From: Bradyrhizobium sp. LTSP849
Lineage (GTDB): Bacteria > Pseudomonadota > Alphaproteobacteria > Rhizobiales > Xanthobacteraceae
Reading direction: 5' to 3'
Length of the DNA: 64,000 nucleotides
Assembly (NCBI RefSeq): GCF_000938255.1
Contig: NZ_JYMR01000056.1
Coordinates: 62,001-126,000 of the forward strand
Shown here: one piece after another, positions 8,001-16,343 of the stretch
How positions within the stretch are numbered: the stretch's first letter is position 1
Layout: the number at the start of each line of letters is the position of its first letter
Program-made: the position numbers and the translations under genes
Notes under the pieces: model-generated
Databases searched by the model: none
Seen by the model: the letters and a program-made list of their open reading frames with translations, nothing else
What the model was told of the DNA's origin: nothing

Positions 8001-10476
8001 GATGGTCTACGCCTGCTGGAACCGTCAACATCGCGTCACCGATCTGATGGCACGCGGCGATCCTCTCGACCAGGTATGGCTCGAGTCGGTAGATGCCCTG
8101 GATTTCGTCCGCAAATACAAATTTGGTCAGTTGGTCATCTTGAGCATTCAGGGTTTTGTTCAAAGTCTTCGCGGAGGAGCGGGAAGCGGCGCCCCCCTTG
8201 ACGAGACGGCGCTGGAAGCGCGGGTGCTCCGGGGCGGCGTGCCAATCGTTGCCTGCTTTCATTGGATCCTGCAATTGCAGCGGCACTTCTTGCTGGGCAA
8301 CGCGGAGAGAGCCCTTGAGTTTGCTGCCAGGGCGAAGCCAGTTCTCTGGTCGGCTCGTTTCAATCTTCAGTCGATGGATTACTGCTTTTATCATTCTCTT
8401 GCCATTGCCGCGGTCTTCCCGGCGTCTTCGCCGGAGAGACGAGCAGATCTTCGTGAGGAGTTCATCGCACACCTGGGTTCGTTTCAGCGATGGGCTGAGA
8501 GTGGCCCGGCGACGTTCGCGCACAAACACGCGTTGATCTCGGCGGAATGGGCGCGCCTCGAAGGAGGGGACATTGAGGCCATGCGGCTGTACCAGCAGGC
8601 AATTCGCTTGGCGGCGGAGCGCGGCTTCCTCCAGGACCAGGCGCTCGCCAGCGAATTGGCGGCTCGATTCTACCGCCTTCGTGGTCTCGAAAAGGTGGCT
8701 GATACTTTTTTGGACGAAGCCCGCGACTGTTACGTTCGCTGGGGCGCCTGGGCGAAGGTCGCTCAACTCGACAAGACCCACCCCCGGATCCGACAACCGG
8801 TATCATTGGCCGCAAAGCCCACCATCGAGACGTCTGCCGAGCGGTTGGATCTGGCTACGGTCATCAAGATGTCGGAAGCCGTGGCCGGCGAAATCGTCCT
8901 CGAGAGGTTAATCCAGACGCTGATGGCTATTGCGGTCGAGCATGCCGGGGCCGACCGCGGCCTCCTGATTCTCCCACACGGCGGCGAAAGTCGGATGGAG
9001 GCGGTCGCGAGGAGCGGTCGCGATGGTGTCAGGGTCCATCTTCTCGGAACACCGGTGACGTCGTCTGAATTGCCCGTGTGCGTCCTTGAACGAGTCATCC
9101 GCACTAAGAGTCAGGTAATTCTGGATGACGCCCGCGAAAAGAACGCGTTTGCCGAGGATGAATACATCGGTCGCAAACAGGCACGGTCGCTTCTTTGCCT
9201 GCCGTTGCTGAAACAGACCGAACTAATCGGCGTGCTATACCTCGAAAACAGTCTGGCGTCGCATGTGTTCACGCCGGGGCGTATCGCGGTGCTGAAGTTG
9301 CTCGCCTCGCAGGCGGCAATCGCGTTGGAGAACGCCCGGTTGTACGGCGACGTCGCAGAGCGCGAGGCGAAAATCAGGCGACTGGTCGATGCCAACATCA
9401 TTGGGATTTTCATCTCGAGTCGGAAGGGTGGAATCATCGAAGCCAACGACGCGTTCCTCAAGATGATGGGATACGACCGGGAGGATATCGCCGCGGGCAA
9501 TATGCGCTTGGCCGACCTGACGCCGCCGGAATGGCGGGCCAGCGCCGCCCGCTCTCTGGTGGGCATAGACACGACTGGCGCGGTCCAACCTTATGAAAGG
9601 GAGTACTTGCGCAAGGACGGCAGCCGCGTGCCTGTGCTGATCGGTTCGGCCGCGTTCGACGAACAGCAAGATCATGGCGTTGCCTTCGTGCTTGATTTGA
9701 CTGAGCGCAAACTCGTGGAGGCAGAAGCACGCGAAAGCGAGCGGCGCTACCGCGAGACGCAACTGGAGCTCGCGCACGCCAACCGCGTCGCGACGATGGG
9801 CCAGTTGACGGCCTCGATCGCCCATGAAGTCAACCAGCCGATCGCCGCGGCAGTCACGTACGCCTCAGCCGCTCGGCGTTTCCTGAGCGCGAAGCCACCA
9901 AATTATCGCGAGGTAGATAATGCGCTCTCACTTATCGTCAAGGAGGGGAATCGCGCAGGCGAGGTCGTCGGGCGAATCCGCGCACTGATCAGGAAGGCGC
10001 CCCCACGAAAAGACGCTGTAGTGATCAACGATGCCATCCTCGAGGTTATTGCTCTCACCCGTACCGAGGCCGCCGAAAATAACGCCTCGGTGCGGACGCA
10101 GTTGGCGGAGGGGTTACCGCATATCCGAGGGGATCGGGTCCAGCTGCAGCAGGTACTGCTTAACCTGATCATCAATGCCATCGAAGCGATGCGCGACGTC
10201 GGCGAAGGGGAGCGGGAATTGCTCATCAGAAGCCGTAACGAGCCGGATGGCGTGTCGGTCGAGGTACGCGATTCAGGTCCGGGCTTCGCGCAGACGGATC
10301 TTGGGCGGGTGTTCGAGGCGTTCTACACCACGAAGCCAGGCGGTTTGGGGCTTGGGCTATCGATCTGCCGATCGATCATCGAAGCGCATAACGGACAATT
10401 GTCGGCGAGCCCTAATGTGCCACGTGGCGCGATCTTTCGTTTCACTGCGCCGGCTCATCCGGCTGCCGCATCGTGA
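5002..10476 (+). CDS. Hybrid Ser/Thr kinase-like / AAA ATPase / GAF-PAS sensor histidine kinase
   Basis: Giant 1824-residue cytosolic signalling protein. Domain order: protein-kinase fold (about 20-270; catalytic loop LIHKDIKPANI near 117), AAA/predicted ATPase (Walker A SGYSGIGKSS near 320, Walker B IFVDDLQWLD near 448), a long helical repeat region (about 600-1270), GAF (about 1290-1450), PAS (about 1455-1575), HisKA with IAHEVNQP (phosphoacceptor His1608) and HATPase with DSGPGF and GLGLGLSI. The kinase-fold DFG is GFG (Gly141), and the usual VAIK lysine is not evident, so that module may be regulatory and not catalytic. The last ~246 codons duplicate the transmitter of the kinase at the left edge. 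Multi-domain proteins of this type are known in rhizobia; the signal is unknown. Confidence 0.92.
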   Translation: MNGLSGYVFSSLREGGIALSRGSGNGLTPILLVAAEETSPGCVERLEREYAFKSELDAEWAARPVALTHDNGRITLVLEDPGGTPLDQLLGQPLDVSHFLRIAIPLAGALRHVHERGLIHKDIKPANILVESASSGVWLTGFGIASRLPRERQAPEPPETITGTLAYMAPEQTGRMNRSVDSRSDLYALGVTFYELLTGALPFTAADPIELIHCHIAREPVPPHELVSALPAPLSMIVMKLLAKTAEERYQTAAGVEADLRKCLTAWESFGRIDPLSLGLQDASDRLMIPEKLYGREDEIATLLVAFDRVVKHGGSELVLVSGYSGIGKSSVVNELHKVIVLPRGIFISGKFDQRLRDTPHATLAQAFQGLIQQLLNGQVNDIAFWREAIKEAVGSQGRLLTDLIPNLVRLIGPQPTVAVLSPVDAQLRFQTVFRRFVGVFARAEHPLVIFVDDLQWLDPATLTLIEYLLLHPDTRHLLLIGAYRDNEVDPAHPLMLKLEDLRQAGAKVDRIVLGPLSVDDINQLLCDTLRSAPAEMRPLAELVHKRSGGGNPFFAGQFLTSLAEERLIEFDPLSRSWTWDLDAIVDNNRFSDNPVDLMIGRLRRLAPAAQEALKLLACLGNHADFATLAKLRTESDEAMHASFRDAVRAGAAVPREGSYRFFHDRVQEAAYALIPTEGRAELHLRIARLLVAETTQESVAEKIYDLVNQLNLGTALISEWPEKVRAAELNFVAGRKAKASTAYAAASTYLAAGIAVLSDDGWQRTYDLTLNLFLERTECEILNSNLEQAAGLVEVLLIKARSKIDNAEICRLRIMLQLRQGNYSPAVRTALECLRTFGVDLPDAPTPEQVRAEYEEMRRALDGRPIESLIDLPMMEDPETQAVMKLCSSMGELAYHADGELFQMNCLRMVRLSCRYGTSGYSTIGYAGISVALGPVFHCFADGEAFARLAVAVAERYGFTAQKAGAHFLMQMAVLWTRPIEEALTCLEAAARSVAETGEMVYACWNRQHRVTDLMARGDPLDQVWLESVDALDFVRKYKFGQLVILSIQGFVQSLRGGAGSGAPLDETALEARVLRGGVPIVACFHWILQLQRHFLLGNAERALEFAARAKPVLWSARFNLQSMDYCFYHSLAIAAVFPASSPERRADLREEFIAHLGSFQRWAESGPATFAHKHALISAEWARLEGGDIEAMRLYQQAIRLAAERGFLQDQALASELAARFYRLRGLEKVADTFLDEARDCYVRWGAWAKVAQLDKTHPRIRQPVSLAAKPTIETSAERLDLATVIKMSEAVAGEIVLERLIQTLMAIAVEHAGADRGLLILPHGGESRMEAVARSGRDGVRVHLLGTPVTSSELPVCVLERVIRTKSQVILDDAREKNAFAEDEYIGRKQARSLLCLPLLKQTELIGVLYLENSLASHVFTPGRIAVLKLLASQAAIALENARLYGDVAEREAKIRRLVDANIIGIFISSRKGGIIEANDAFLKMMGYDREDIAAGNMRLADLTPPEWRASAARSLVGIDTTGAVQPYEREYLRKDGSRVPVLIGSAAFDEQQDHGVAFVLDLTERKLVEAEARESERRYRETQLELAHANRVATMGQLTASIAHEVNQPIAAAVTYASAARRFLSAKPPNYREVDNALSLIVKEGNRAGEVVGRIRALIRKAPPRKDAVVINDAILEVIALTRTEAAENNASVRTQLAEGLPHIRGDRVQLQQVLLNLIINAIEAMRDVGEGERELLIRSRNEPDGVSVEVRDSGPGFAQTDLGRVFEAFYTTKPGGLGLGLSICRSIIEAHNGQLSASPNVPRGAIFRFTAPAHPAAAS

Positions 10477-10794
10477 GTGGAATGCCGCTTCGGACCCACG
10501 ACATTTCCGCAGGCATGTACAACTCGGCACACGTCGACCAACTCAACTGCGGCCGGCTTTGTTGTCAACGAGCTCGCGGTGTCGATCACCGACAATCTCT
10601 CGGTCGCCTGGGCATAAATCGTGATGGGCTTACTCAACCTTCCGGAAGCGAAGGCGCGGATATTCAACACTCGATCCGCTTCGTTGTGCCGAGCAACTAA
10701 CCTTCCATAACGTTGATTAACAAGCCAAAAAGGCGCCCCGCGCTGCACGCTCTCGCGCATCCGAAGCCTCGGATACCTTATCGAGGGAGTGACC
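10477..10794. other. Intergenic region containing a decayed coding fragment
   Basis: About 318 bp between the hybrid kinase and the AraC gene with no intact gene. It contains the possible porin-like remnant annotated separately and the leader of the AraC gene. Confidence 0.5.
10534..10700 (+). pseudogene. Possible outer-membrane-protein C-terminal fragment with frameshift
   Basis: Reading from 10534 gives ...FVVNELAVSITDNLSVAW then a stop. Restoring one G near 10610 continues it as GINRDGLTQPSGSEGADI and on to SIRFVVPSN and a natural stop at 10700. The joined peptide has the alternating character of a beta-barrel C-terminus. No start or upstream body is visible, so this would be a truncated, frameshifted relic. 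The call is an inference from reading style and could be chance. Confidence 0.3.
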
Positions 10795-11388
10795 ATGGAA
10801 GGACTTCAAGCCACCGCACCAGAGCCTTTCGCTGCGGCCGATAAGCAGTTCCACCTGGTTGCGAGCAGCTTGGCCAAGCTGGTGGAAACTGCAAGACGAG
10901 AGTTGGGGCGCGACCAGGAGGCGGTCAAGGCGTCGCTGGCGACAGCATCGAACATCCTGCAGTCGGAGATCGAGCGCTGTTCGGGCGCTAGTGGCTCCAA
11001 AAGGGGTGGCCTAGCGGCTTGGCAGATCTCACGCGTGCGAGCTTACATTGACAGCAATTTGCACCACACCATTCACATCCGGGATCTCAGCACTATAGCG
11101 CGTCGAAGCCCAGCGCATTTCTCACGTAAGTTCAAACTGGCCGTTGGCGATTCGCCACATGCCTACGTAGTGAGAAGGCGTCTGGAGCGAGCCAGCCTCC
11201 TGATGATCACAGGAGCGGCGTCACTGAGTGAAATAGCCTTGAGCGCTGGCGTTTCGGATAAAGCACATCTGTGCAGGCTGTTCAGGCGGGCCTTTGGCCA
11301 AAGCCCGGCCAGTTGGCGACGCGAGCGCGGGACACCTGGGGAGGTTATCTTAAGAACCGGCAGGGACGAGAATATTCGTCAAGGATAA
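10795..11388 (+). CDS. AraC-family transcriptional regulator (short)
   Basis: A 197-residue protein whose C-terminal ~105 residues form a double AraC helix-turn-helix. The first HTH is around HIRDLSTIARRSPAHFSRKF and the second around SLSEIALSAGVSDKAHLCRLF, ending FGQSPASWRRER. The N-terminal ~80 residues have no recognised ligand domain and look helical. ATG 10795 is preceded by GAGGGAG at suitable distance; a GTG six bases earlier is possible. Stand-alone HTH forms like this resemble rhizobial regulators lacking a cupin sensor. The target is unknown. Confidence 0.85.
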   Translation: MEGLQATAPEPFAAADKQFHLVASSLAKLVETARRELGRDQEAVKASLATASNILQSEIERCSGASGSKRGGLAAWQISRVRAYIDSNLHHTIHIRDLSTIARRSPAHFSRKFKLAVGDSPHAYVVRRRLERASLLMITGAASLSEIALSAGVSDKAHLCRLFRRAFGQSPASWRRERGTPGEVILRTGRDENIRQG

Positions 11389-11686
11389 GCGCTTGGGCAG
11401 GAGCGGAAATTTCCTAACTGCACGCACCGCGACCCTCAACCGCCTTTATGTTGTTCTTATACCGATGAGTCGCCTTCCCAATCGAATTCGTACGTAGATT
11501 GAGCAACGATATGGTCGCCGCGTCATTCCGGGTGCGACCGCTAGACTATCGGATGGTTGATCCGCTGCATCTCGGGCCTTCGCCAGCCACACATTGCTGA
11601 CATCGTCAAATCGCTGTCGCGACCTACTGCTCGAGCGGGCTCGTGCCTGGCGTTGGTCGCGAGTCTGAAGCATCGTGGGAGTCGTT
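11389..11686. other. Intergenic region, nothing identified
   Basis: About 300 bp between the AraC gene and the cyclic-nucleotide-domain gene. I see no coding sequence, terminator hairpin or repeat I can support. It presumably holds the promoter of the downstream gene. Confidence 0.4.
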
Positions 11687-12391
11687 ATGTATGAGTTCGT
11701 AGTGGATCAGAGTCTTGGGATCAACGGTCTGATTAACTTGTCAAATATTGTGTTTCTCGTGGCGTTCTCGGTACGAGACGTGCTCAAGCTGCGCATATTG
11801 GCGATCGTCGGTGAGGGGCTGACCCTGCCGTATTACTATTTCCAGGGCGAAAAATTGTGGCCGCCGATTTTCTGGGGAGTTGCGTTCATGATCGTCAACG
11901 CGATCCGCATCGTGGCGATCGCCTTGGAGCGGCGGCCGGTGGTTCTCAGCAACAAGGAAGAGCAGCTCTACCGCGTCGCTTTCAGCTCGATCGACAAGCG
12001 AGAATTCTTAAGGCTGGTCAGCCTTGCTCGATGGGTCGACTGCTCGCCCGGGGAAATTATTCTCGAAAAGGGGCAGCACATATCTGAGGCCATCGTCGTC
12101 ATGGCCGGGGATCTCGAAGCTATTCTTAGCGGCAACTCCAGAATGGCGCTTCGATCTGGTCAACTTATTGGGGATGTAAGCGCCTACAGCGGCTTGGCCA
12201 GTCCGGTGCAGGTAGTGGCTCGTGGTCCCGGCATTCTCGCAAAGTGGGACCTGCAGCACTTGCGCGAATTCGCAGCGAGCAGACCCGAACTCCGTGCCAA
12301 CCTTCTGCGGATTGTGAGCATGGATATTGCCGTCAAATTGCGCGACATCGCCAGTCCCAGTTTAGCTGCTCAAGAACTTGTACCGAAGTGA
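11687..12391 (+). CDS. Popeye-like membrane protein with cyclic-nucleotide-binding fold
   Basis: A 234-residue protein. Hydrophobic helices occupy about residues 12-75 (GLINLSNIVFLVAFSV, then a segment around FWGVAFMIVNAIRIVAIAL). A cNMP-binding beta-roll follows at about 90-215 (LYRVAFSSIDKREFLRLVS, PGEIILEKGQ, GQLIGDVSAYSG). Membrane helices followed by a diverged cNMP fold resemble bacterial Popeye-domain proteins. The usual GE...RxA phosphate cassette of CRP-type proteins is replaced by GDVSAYSGLASPVQ, so classical cAMP binding is doubtful. ATG 11687 has GGGAG upstream; a GTG at 11675 is an alternative start. It is monocistronic as far as can be seen. Confidence 0.8.
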   Translation: MYEFVVDQSLGINGLINLSNIVFLVAFSVRDVLKLRILAIVGEGLTLPYYYFQGEKLWPPIFWGVAFMIVNAIRIVAIALERRPVVLSNKEEQLYRVAFSSIDKREFLRLVSLARWVDCSPGEIILEKGQHISEAIVVMAGDLEAILSGNSRMALRSGQLIGDVSAYSGLASPVQVVARGPGILAKWDLQHLREFAASRPELRANLLRIVSMDIAVKLRDIASPSLAAQELVPK

Positions 12392-12612
12392 TCCAGTGGC
12401 GCGTAGGGAGCTACGGCGCGATGAGCCTGATGGGAGCGAATTCAGGACTACGGCCCGACGAACCGCAAAAGGCGGCGCTTGCGCTGCGTGACACTAGCAA
12501 CGGTGGCGCACCATTCAGGATAAAATTGCGAACTCAAATACAACTGAAATTGCAATATAACCTCCAGTCGGATTCCGATTTGATCATGCGTCGCGCAGCG
12601 CCAACAAAACTA

Positions 12613-13506
12613 TCAAATCACTGCTTTTTCCCGGATCAGATCGATCATGGCGCGCAGGGCGGCGGGCACATGCCGACGTCCGGGATAATAGAGCGACAGG
12701 CCTCGAAAGGGCGGTGTCCATTCATCCAGCACGCGAACCAGCGAGCCGGCCGCGAGGTCGGCCGCGACATTCCATTCGGTGAGATAGGCGATGCCGAACC
12801 CGGCCCGCGCCGCCGCCAGCATTAAATTGGGCTCGTCGAGGATCAGCGGCCCTTCACCGTCGATCGCCAGCGCTTCGCCGTGGCGCTCGAACTCCCAACG
12901 ATAGATGCCACCGCTCGGCAGTCGGCTGCGGATGCAGCGATGCCGGGAGAGATCGGCAGGCGTGCGCGGCTTCGGATGCTGCTTGAAATAGGACGCCGAT
13001 CCCACGACTGCGAAACATTGGGTGGGCCCCAGCGGCACGGAGATCATGTCCTGCGGCACCTGTTCAGCCAGCCGCACGCCGGCGTCGAACCCATCGACGA
13101 CAATGTCGACCAGCCGTCCTTCCGTGACGATGTCGACCGTCATGTCGGGATAGCGGCGCAGATACTCGAACACGATCGGCTCCATCTGCCGTGCCGCACC
13201 CGCCGACGTGTTGATGCGCAGTGTGCCGGCCGGCGTCACGCGATGACTTCCCGCCAGCTCCATCGCTTCTCTAATCTGGCCAAGCGCCGGAGCAATGCCG
13301 GAAACGAACTGCTCACCGGCCTCGGTCAGCGACACGCTTCGCGTCGTTCGGTGGAATAGGCGCACGCCGAGTTTCGCCTCCAGCGCGGCGACGGCATGGC
13401 TCAACGCCGAGCGTGACATGCCGAGTTCGGTAGCGGCCGCTCGGAAGCCGCGGTGGCGCGCCACCGCCAGCACCGCGTCCAGTTCGATCAGTCCCGATGA
13501 CCTCAT
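12613..13506 (-). CDS. LysR-family transcriptional regulator
   Basis: A 297-residue LysR protein with N-terminal winged HTH (about 1-62: LDAVLAVARHRGFRAAATEL, SRSALSHAVAALEAKLGVRL, FHRTTRSVSLTEAG) and a substrate-binding effector domain (about 90-290). It is divergent from the aldehyde dehydrogenase, with about 100 bp between the starts, the classic arrangement for a LysR protein controlling its neighbour. The inducer is unknown. The intergenic AT-rich stretch near 13533-13552 is a plausible operator region, but I cannot define a box with confidence. Confidence 0.92.
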   Translation of the reverse strand: MRSSGLIELDAVLAVARHRGFRAAATELGMSRSALSHAVAALEAKLGVRLFHRTTRSVSLTEAGEQFVSGIAPALGQIREAMELAGSHRVTPAGTLRINTSAGAARQMEPIVFEYLRRYPDMTVDIVTEGRLVDIVVDGFDAGVRLAEQVPQDMISVPLGPTQCFAVVGSASYFKQHPKPRTPADLSRHRCIRSRLPSGGIYRWEFERHGEALAIDGEGPLILDEPNLMLAAARAGFGIAYLTEWNVAADLAAGSLVRVLDEWTPPFRGLSLYYPGRRHVPAALRAMIDLIREKAVI

Positions 13507-13609
13507 TGTCCGGATTCCTGCACCAGATCATGCAGAATTATACACCTTATCGGGCCAACGAAAGTGCCCTATTTCCCGGTTCATCCAAGTTTCTCCGGGA
13601 GAGAGTGCC

Positions 13610-15031
13610 ATGCGCTTCATCGACAAGATCTATATCGACGGCAGCTTCGTCACACCACACGGGACGGAGCTGTTCGACCTGTACAATCCTGCGACGGCGC
13701 AGGTCATCGGCCGGGTGCGCCTCGCTGACGAGGAGGACGCGCGCACCGCTATTGCAGCCGCCAAGCGCGCTTTCCCGGCCTTCGCGCGCACGAGCAAGGC
13801 CGAACGCATCGCCCTGCTGAGGCGGATGCACGCCGCCATCAAGGCGCGCCGCGAAAAACTGTTGGAAGCCATCCTCGAAGAGTATGGCGCTCCCGTCTCG
13901 CGTGCCGGCTTCATGGCCGACCATCCGGCAGGCGTCCTGCTCGATATGGCCCGGGTGCTGGAGGACTATCGCTTTACGCGTCGGGTTGGCACGGCAGAGG
14001 TGATGATGGAGCCCTTGGGTGTCGCCGGCCTCATCACGCCGTGGAACAGCGATGCCGGCTTCATTTGCGGCAAGCTCGCTGCCGCAATCGCTGCTGGTTG
14101 CACGGCGGTCGTCAAGCCGAGCGAGATGAGCGCGATCCAGACGCAGGTGGTAAGCGAAGCCCTACACGAGGCCGGATTGCCGGCCGGCGTGTTCAACATC
14201 GTCACCGGCCGGGGCGACGTCGTCGGCACCGAGATTACGAGCCACCCCGATGTCGCGAAGATCTCCTTCACCGGTTCGACCGCAGTCGGCAAGGCAATCC
14301 TGCGCGCCGGCGCGGAGACGATGAAAAGGATCACGCTCGAACTTGGCGGCAAGTCTCCCACCGTGATCCTGGACGATGCCAATCTGGCCCAGGCGATTCC
14401 GTTGGCCATCGGTGCGGGCTTCATGAACAGCGGACAGGCTTGTATCGCCGGCACGCGCATCCTCGTGCCACGGAGCAGACTCGGTGAGGTGGAAGAGCTC
14501 GCGAAGGCGACGGTCGGACAGGTCAAGACCGGCGATCCGCGCGATCCCTCAACGACCGTCGGCCCGATGGTCAGCCAGAAGCAATGGGATCGTGTTCAAC
14601 GTTATATCCGTATCGGGATCGACGAGGGCACGCTGCTTGCCGGCGGCGAGGGCAGGCCGGACGGGCTCGACGGCTGGTTCGTGCGGCCGACGCTGTTCAC
14701 CAACGTCCGCAACGACATGACCATTGCGCGCGAGGAGATCTTCGGGCCGGTGCTGTCGATCATTCCCTACGCGGACGACGAAGAGGCGATCGCCATCGCC
14801 AACGACACGGTCTATGGCCTGCAAGCGTATGTTCTGTCCGGCGACATGGCTCGTGCGCGACGAGTGGCCGACCGGATCGTTGCCGGTCGCGTGCTGATCA
14901 ACACGCTGGCCCACGAGCCGATGGCACCGTTCGGCGGGTTCAAGCAATCCGGCATCGGCCGCGAATACGGCGACTTCGGGCTCGAGGCGTTTCTCGAGCC
15001 GAAATCCCTGCTCGGGCTACATGCCGCCTGA
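13610..15031 (+). CDS. NAD(P)-dependent aldehyde dehydrogenase
   Basis: A 473-residue ALDH-superfamily enzyme oxidising an aldehyde to a carboxylate. General base Glu244 lies in ELGGKSP and nucleophile Cys278 in NSGQACIAG; their spacing of 34 residues is that of the family. Also visible are PWNSDAGFICGKLAAA, the cofactor motif FTGSTAVGK and the C-terminal PFGGFKQSGIGREYG. ATG 13610 gives MRFIDKIYIDGSFV, a normal ALDH N-terminus. It is transcribed divergently from the LysR gene, its likely regulator. The natural substrate cannot be told from sequence. Confidence 0.93.
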   Translation: MRFIDKIYIDGSFVTPHGTELFDLYNPATAQVIGRVRLADEEDARTAIAAAKRAFPAFARTSKAERIALLRRMHAAIKARREKLLEAILEEYGAPVSRAGFMADHPAGVLLDMARVLEDYRFTRRVGTAEVMMEPLGVAGLITPWNSDAGFICGKLAAAIAAGCTAVVKPSEMSAIQTQVVSEALHEAGLPAGVFNIVTGRGDVVGTEITSHPDVAKISFTGSTAVGKAILRAGAETMKRITLELGGKSPTVILDDANLAQAIPLAIGAGFMNSGQACIAGTRILVPRSRLGEVEELAKATVGQVKTGDPRDPSTTVGPMVSQKQWDRVQRYIRIGIDEGTLLAGGEGRPDGLDGWFVRPTLFTNVRNDMTIAREEIFGPVLSIIPYADDEEAIAIANDTVYGLQAYVLSGDMARARRVADRIVAGRVLINTLAHEPMAPFGGFKQSGIGREYGDFGLEAFLEPKSLLGLHAA

Positions 15032-15389
15032 CACGCCAAATCGTCAACAACGCCGGCGGTACGGCCAGCCCGGCTGATATCGAGAATTCGGTGACAGCAA
15101 CGACTTGCGAAACCGACCTCAACAAAACTTGATCTCCAGCCTTCGTCTGGCTCGCATCCATGTGAACCCGGCCACGCCCCAAAAGAGCATAGGCAGACAG
15201 CTGGGATCACGTCCGTTCAAGAATTACTTGAGCAACTCCGGGATCGTCGCGGCTGGACTGACAGTTGACGCTCATGCGATGGGGCAGCCTCATCGACGAT
15301 GATCGTTTCCGGTGCCAGTCGCGACGTCAGATCCAAGGAGCTGCAAATTGCGGATCTATAGTTCGGCGCTTTGAGCTATTGAGCGAGTG
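15032..15389. other. Intergenic region upstream of first AraC paralogue
   Basis: About 358 bp without a credible gene. The last ~70 bp resemble the sequence before the second AraC paralogue (both contain GGAGCT, then CAAA, TGCGGA and a GAGCGA-containing stretch before ATGACCGAGGC), so the duplication included the promoter-proximal region. Confidence 0.5.
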
Positions 15390-16295
15390 ATGACCGAGGC
15401 TTATGGACAGCGACTTGCGGAGCGATTTCGAGTCGAGAACGCACCGGTGATCGTTACTCACGCATTACGCACAGCGGACATAGCAGTCACGGAGATTCGA
15501 TGTGACAGTCCGTTGCTCGAAATGTGCAATCCGATTCAGTACGAAGACGCCTTTCTCGTCGGTTTATACCTTCGCGATTTTCCCAATCGCGAATATTGGG
15601 AGCGTGGCCGACGAGCGTCGGTGTGCGACATACGGGCCGGCGAGAGTTGTCTCCATGACCTGAAGCGAGTTCCCACCGTTTTATTCGACAAGCCCTATCA
15701 CTCTCTGGCTTTCTATCTGCCGCGTGCGGCGCTGGACGCGATTGCAGACGAGGCCAACGCGCCGCGCATTTGCGATTTGAGCTATGAGCCCGGCGCGGGC
15801 GTCAACGACGTCACGATATCCGGCCTGGGGAGTTTGCTGCTTCCCGCCCTCAACCATCCCGACCAAGCTAACCAGTTATTTGTCGATCACGTCCTGCTCG
15901 CGGTCGGGGCGCATGTCGCGCATACCTATGGGGGCATGCGGCCGATGTCGCGGCCGGCCCGGGGTGGGCTGACGCCATGGCAGGAGCGACGCGCGAGAGA
16001 AATTCTTCAAGCCAACATCAAGCACGGTGTGGCGCTCAAGGAGGTGGCGCGAGAGTGCGGCCTCTCTGTGGGCTATTTCTCACACGCCTTTCGTCGCACG
16101 CTGGGAGTGGCGCCGCACAAGTGGCTCACTGAGCAGCGCGTCGAGCTATCCAAGGAAAAGCTGCGCGATGATGGGCTGTCGCTATCGGATGTGGCCGCTG
16201 AGTGCGGCTTCAGCGACCAAAGTCACCTCACGCGAATTTTCAGACAGGCGGTCGGCGTAAGTCCGGGCGCGTGGCGTCGGGCTCTCCAGCGATAG
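15390..16295 (+). CDS. AraC-family transcriptional regulator (paralogue 1)
   Basis: A 301-residue regulator. The N-terminal ~190 residues are a sensor-like region with many beta-strand-type stretches. The C-terminal double HTH (about 195-300) contains VALKEVARECGLSVGYFSHA and SLSDVAAECGFSDQSHLTRI, ending VGVSPGAWRRALQR. It is nearly the same protein as the gene at 20349, both starting MTEA-GQRL-ERFRV. A GTG directly before the ATG is an alternative start. The following lipoprotein hydrolase begins about 50 bp downstream and may be co-transcribed. Confidence 0.9.
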   Translation: MTEAYGQRLAERFRVENAPVIVTHALRTADIAVTEIRCDSPLLEMCNPIQYEDAFLVGLYLRDFPNREYWERGRRASVCDIRAGESCLHDLKRVPTVLFDKPYHSLAFYLPRAALDAIADEANAPRICDLSYEPGAGVNDVTISGLGSLLLPALNHPDQANQLFVDHVLLAVGAHVAHTYGGMRPMSRPARGGLTPWQERRAREILQANIKHGVALKEVARECGLSVGYFSHAFRRTLGVAPHKWLTEQRVELSKEKLRDDGLSLSDVAAECGFSDQSHLTRIFRQAVGVSPGAWRRALQR

Positions 16296-16343
16296 CAAAC
16301 GAGTAGATCAGTGCGTGTTGCCTTGATGGGGAAGTCAGTTGCC

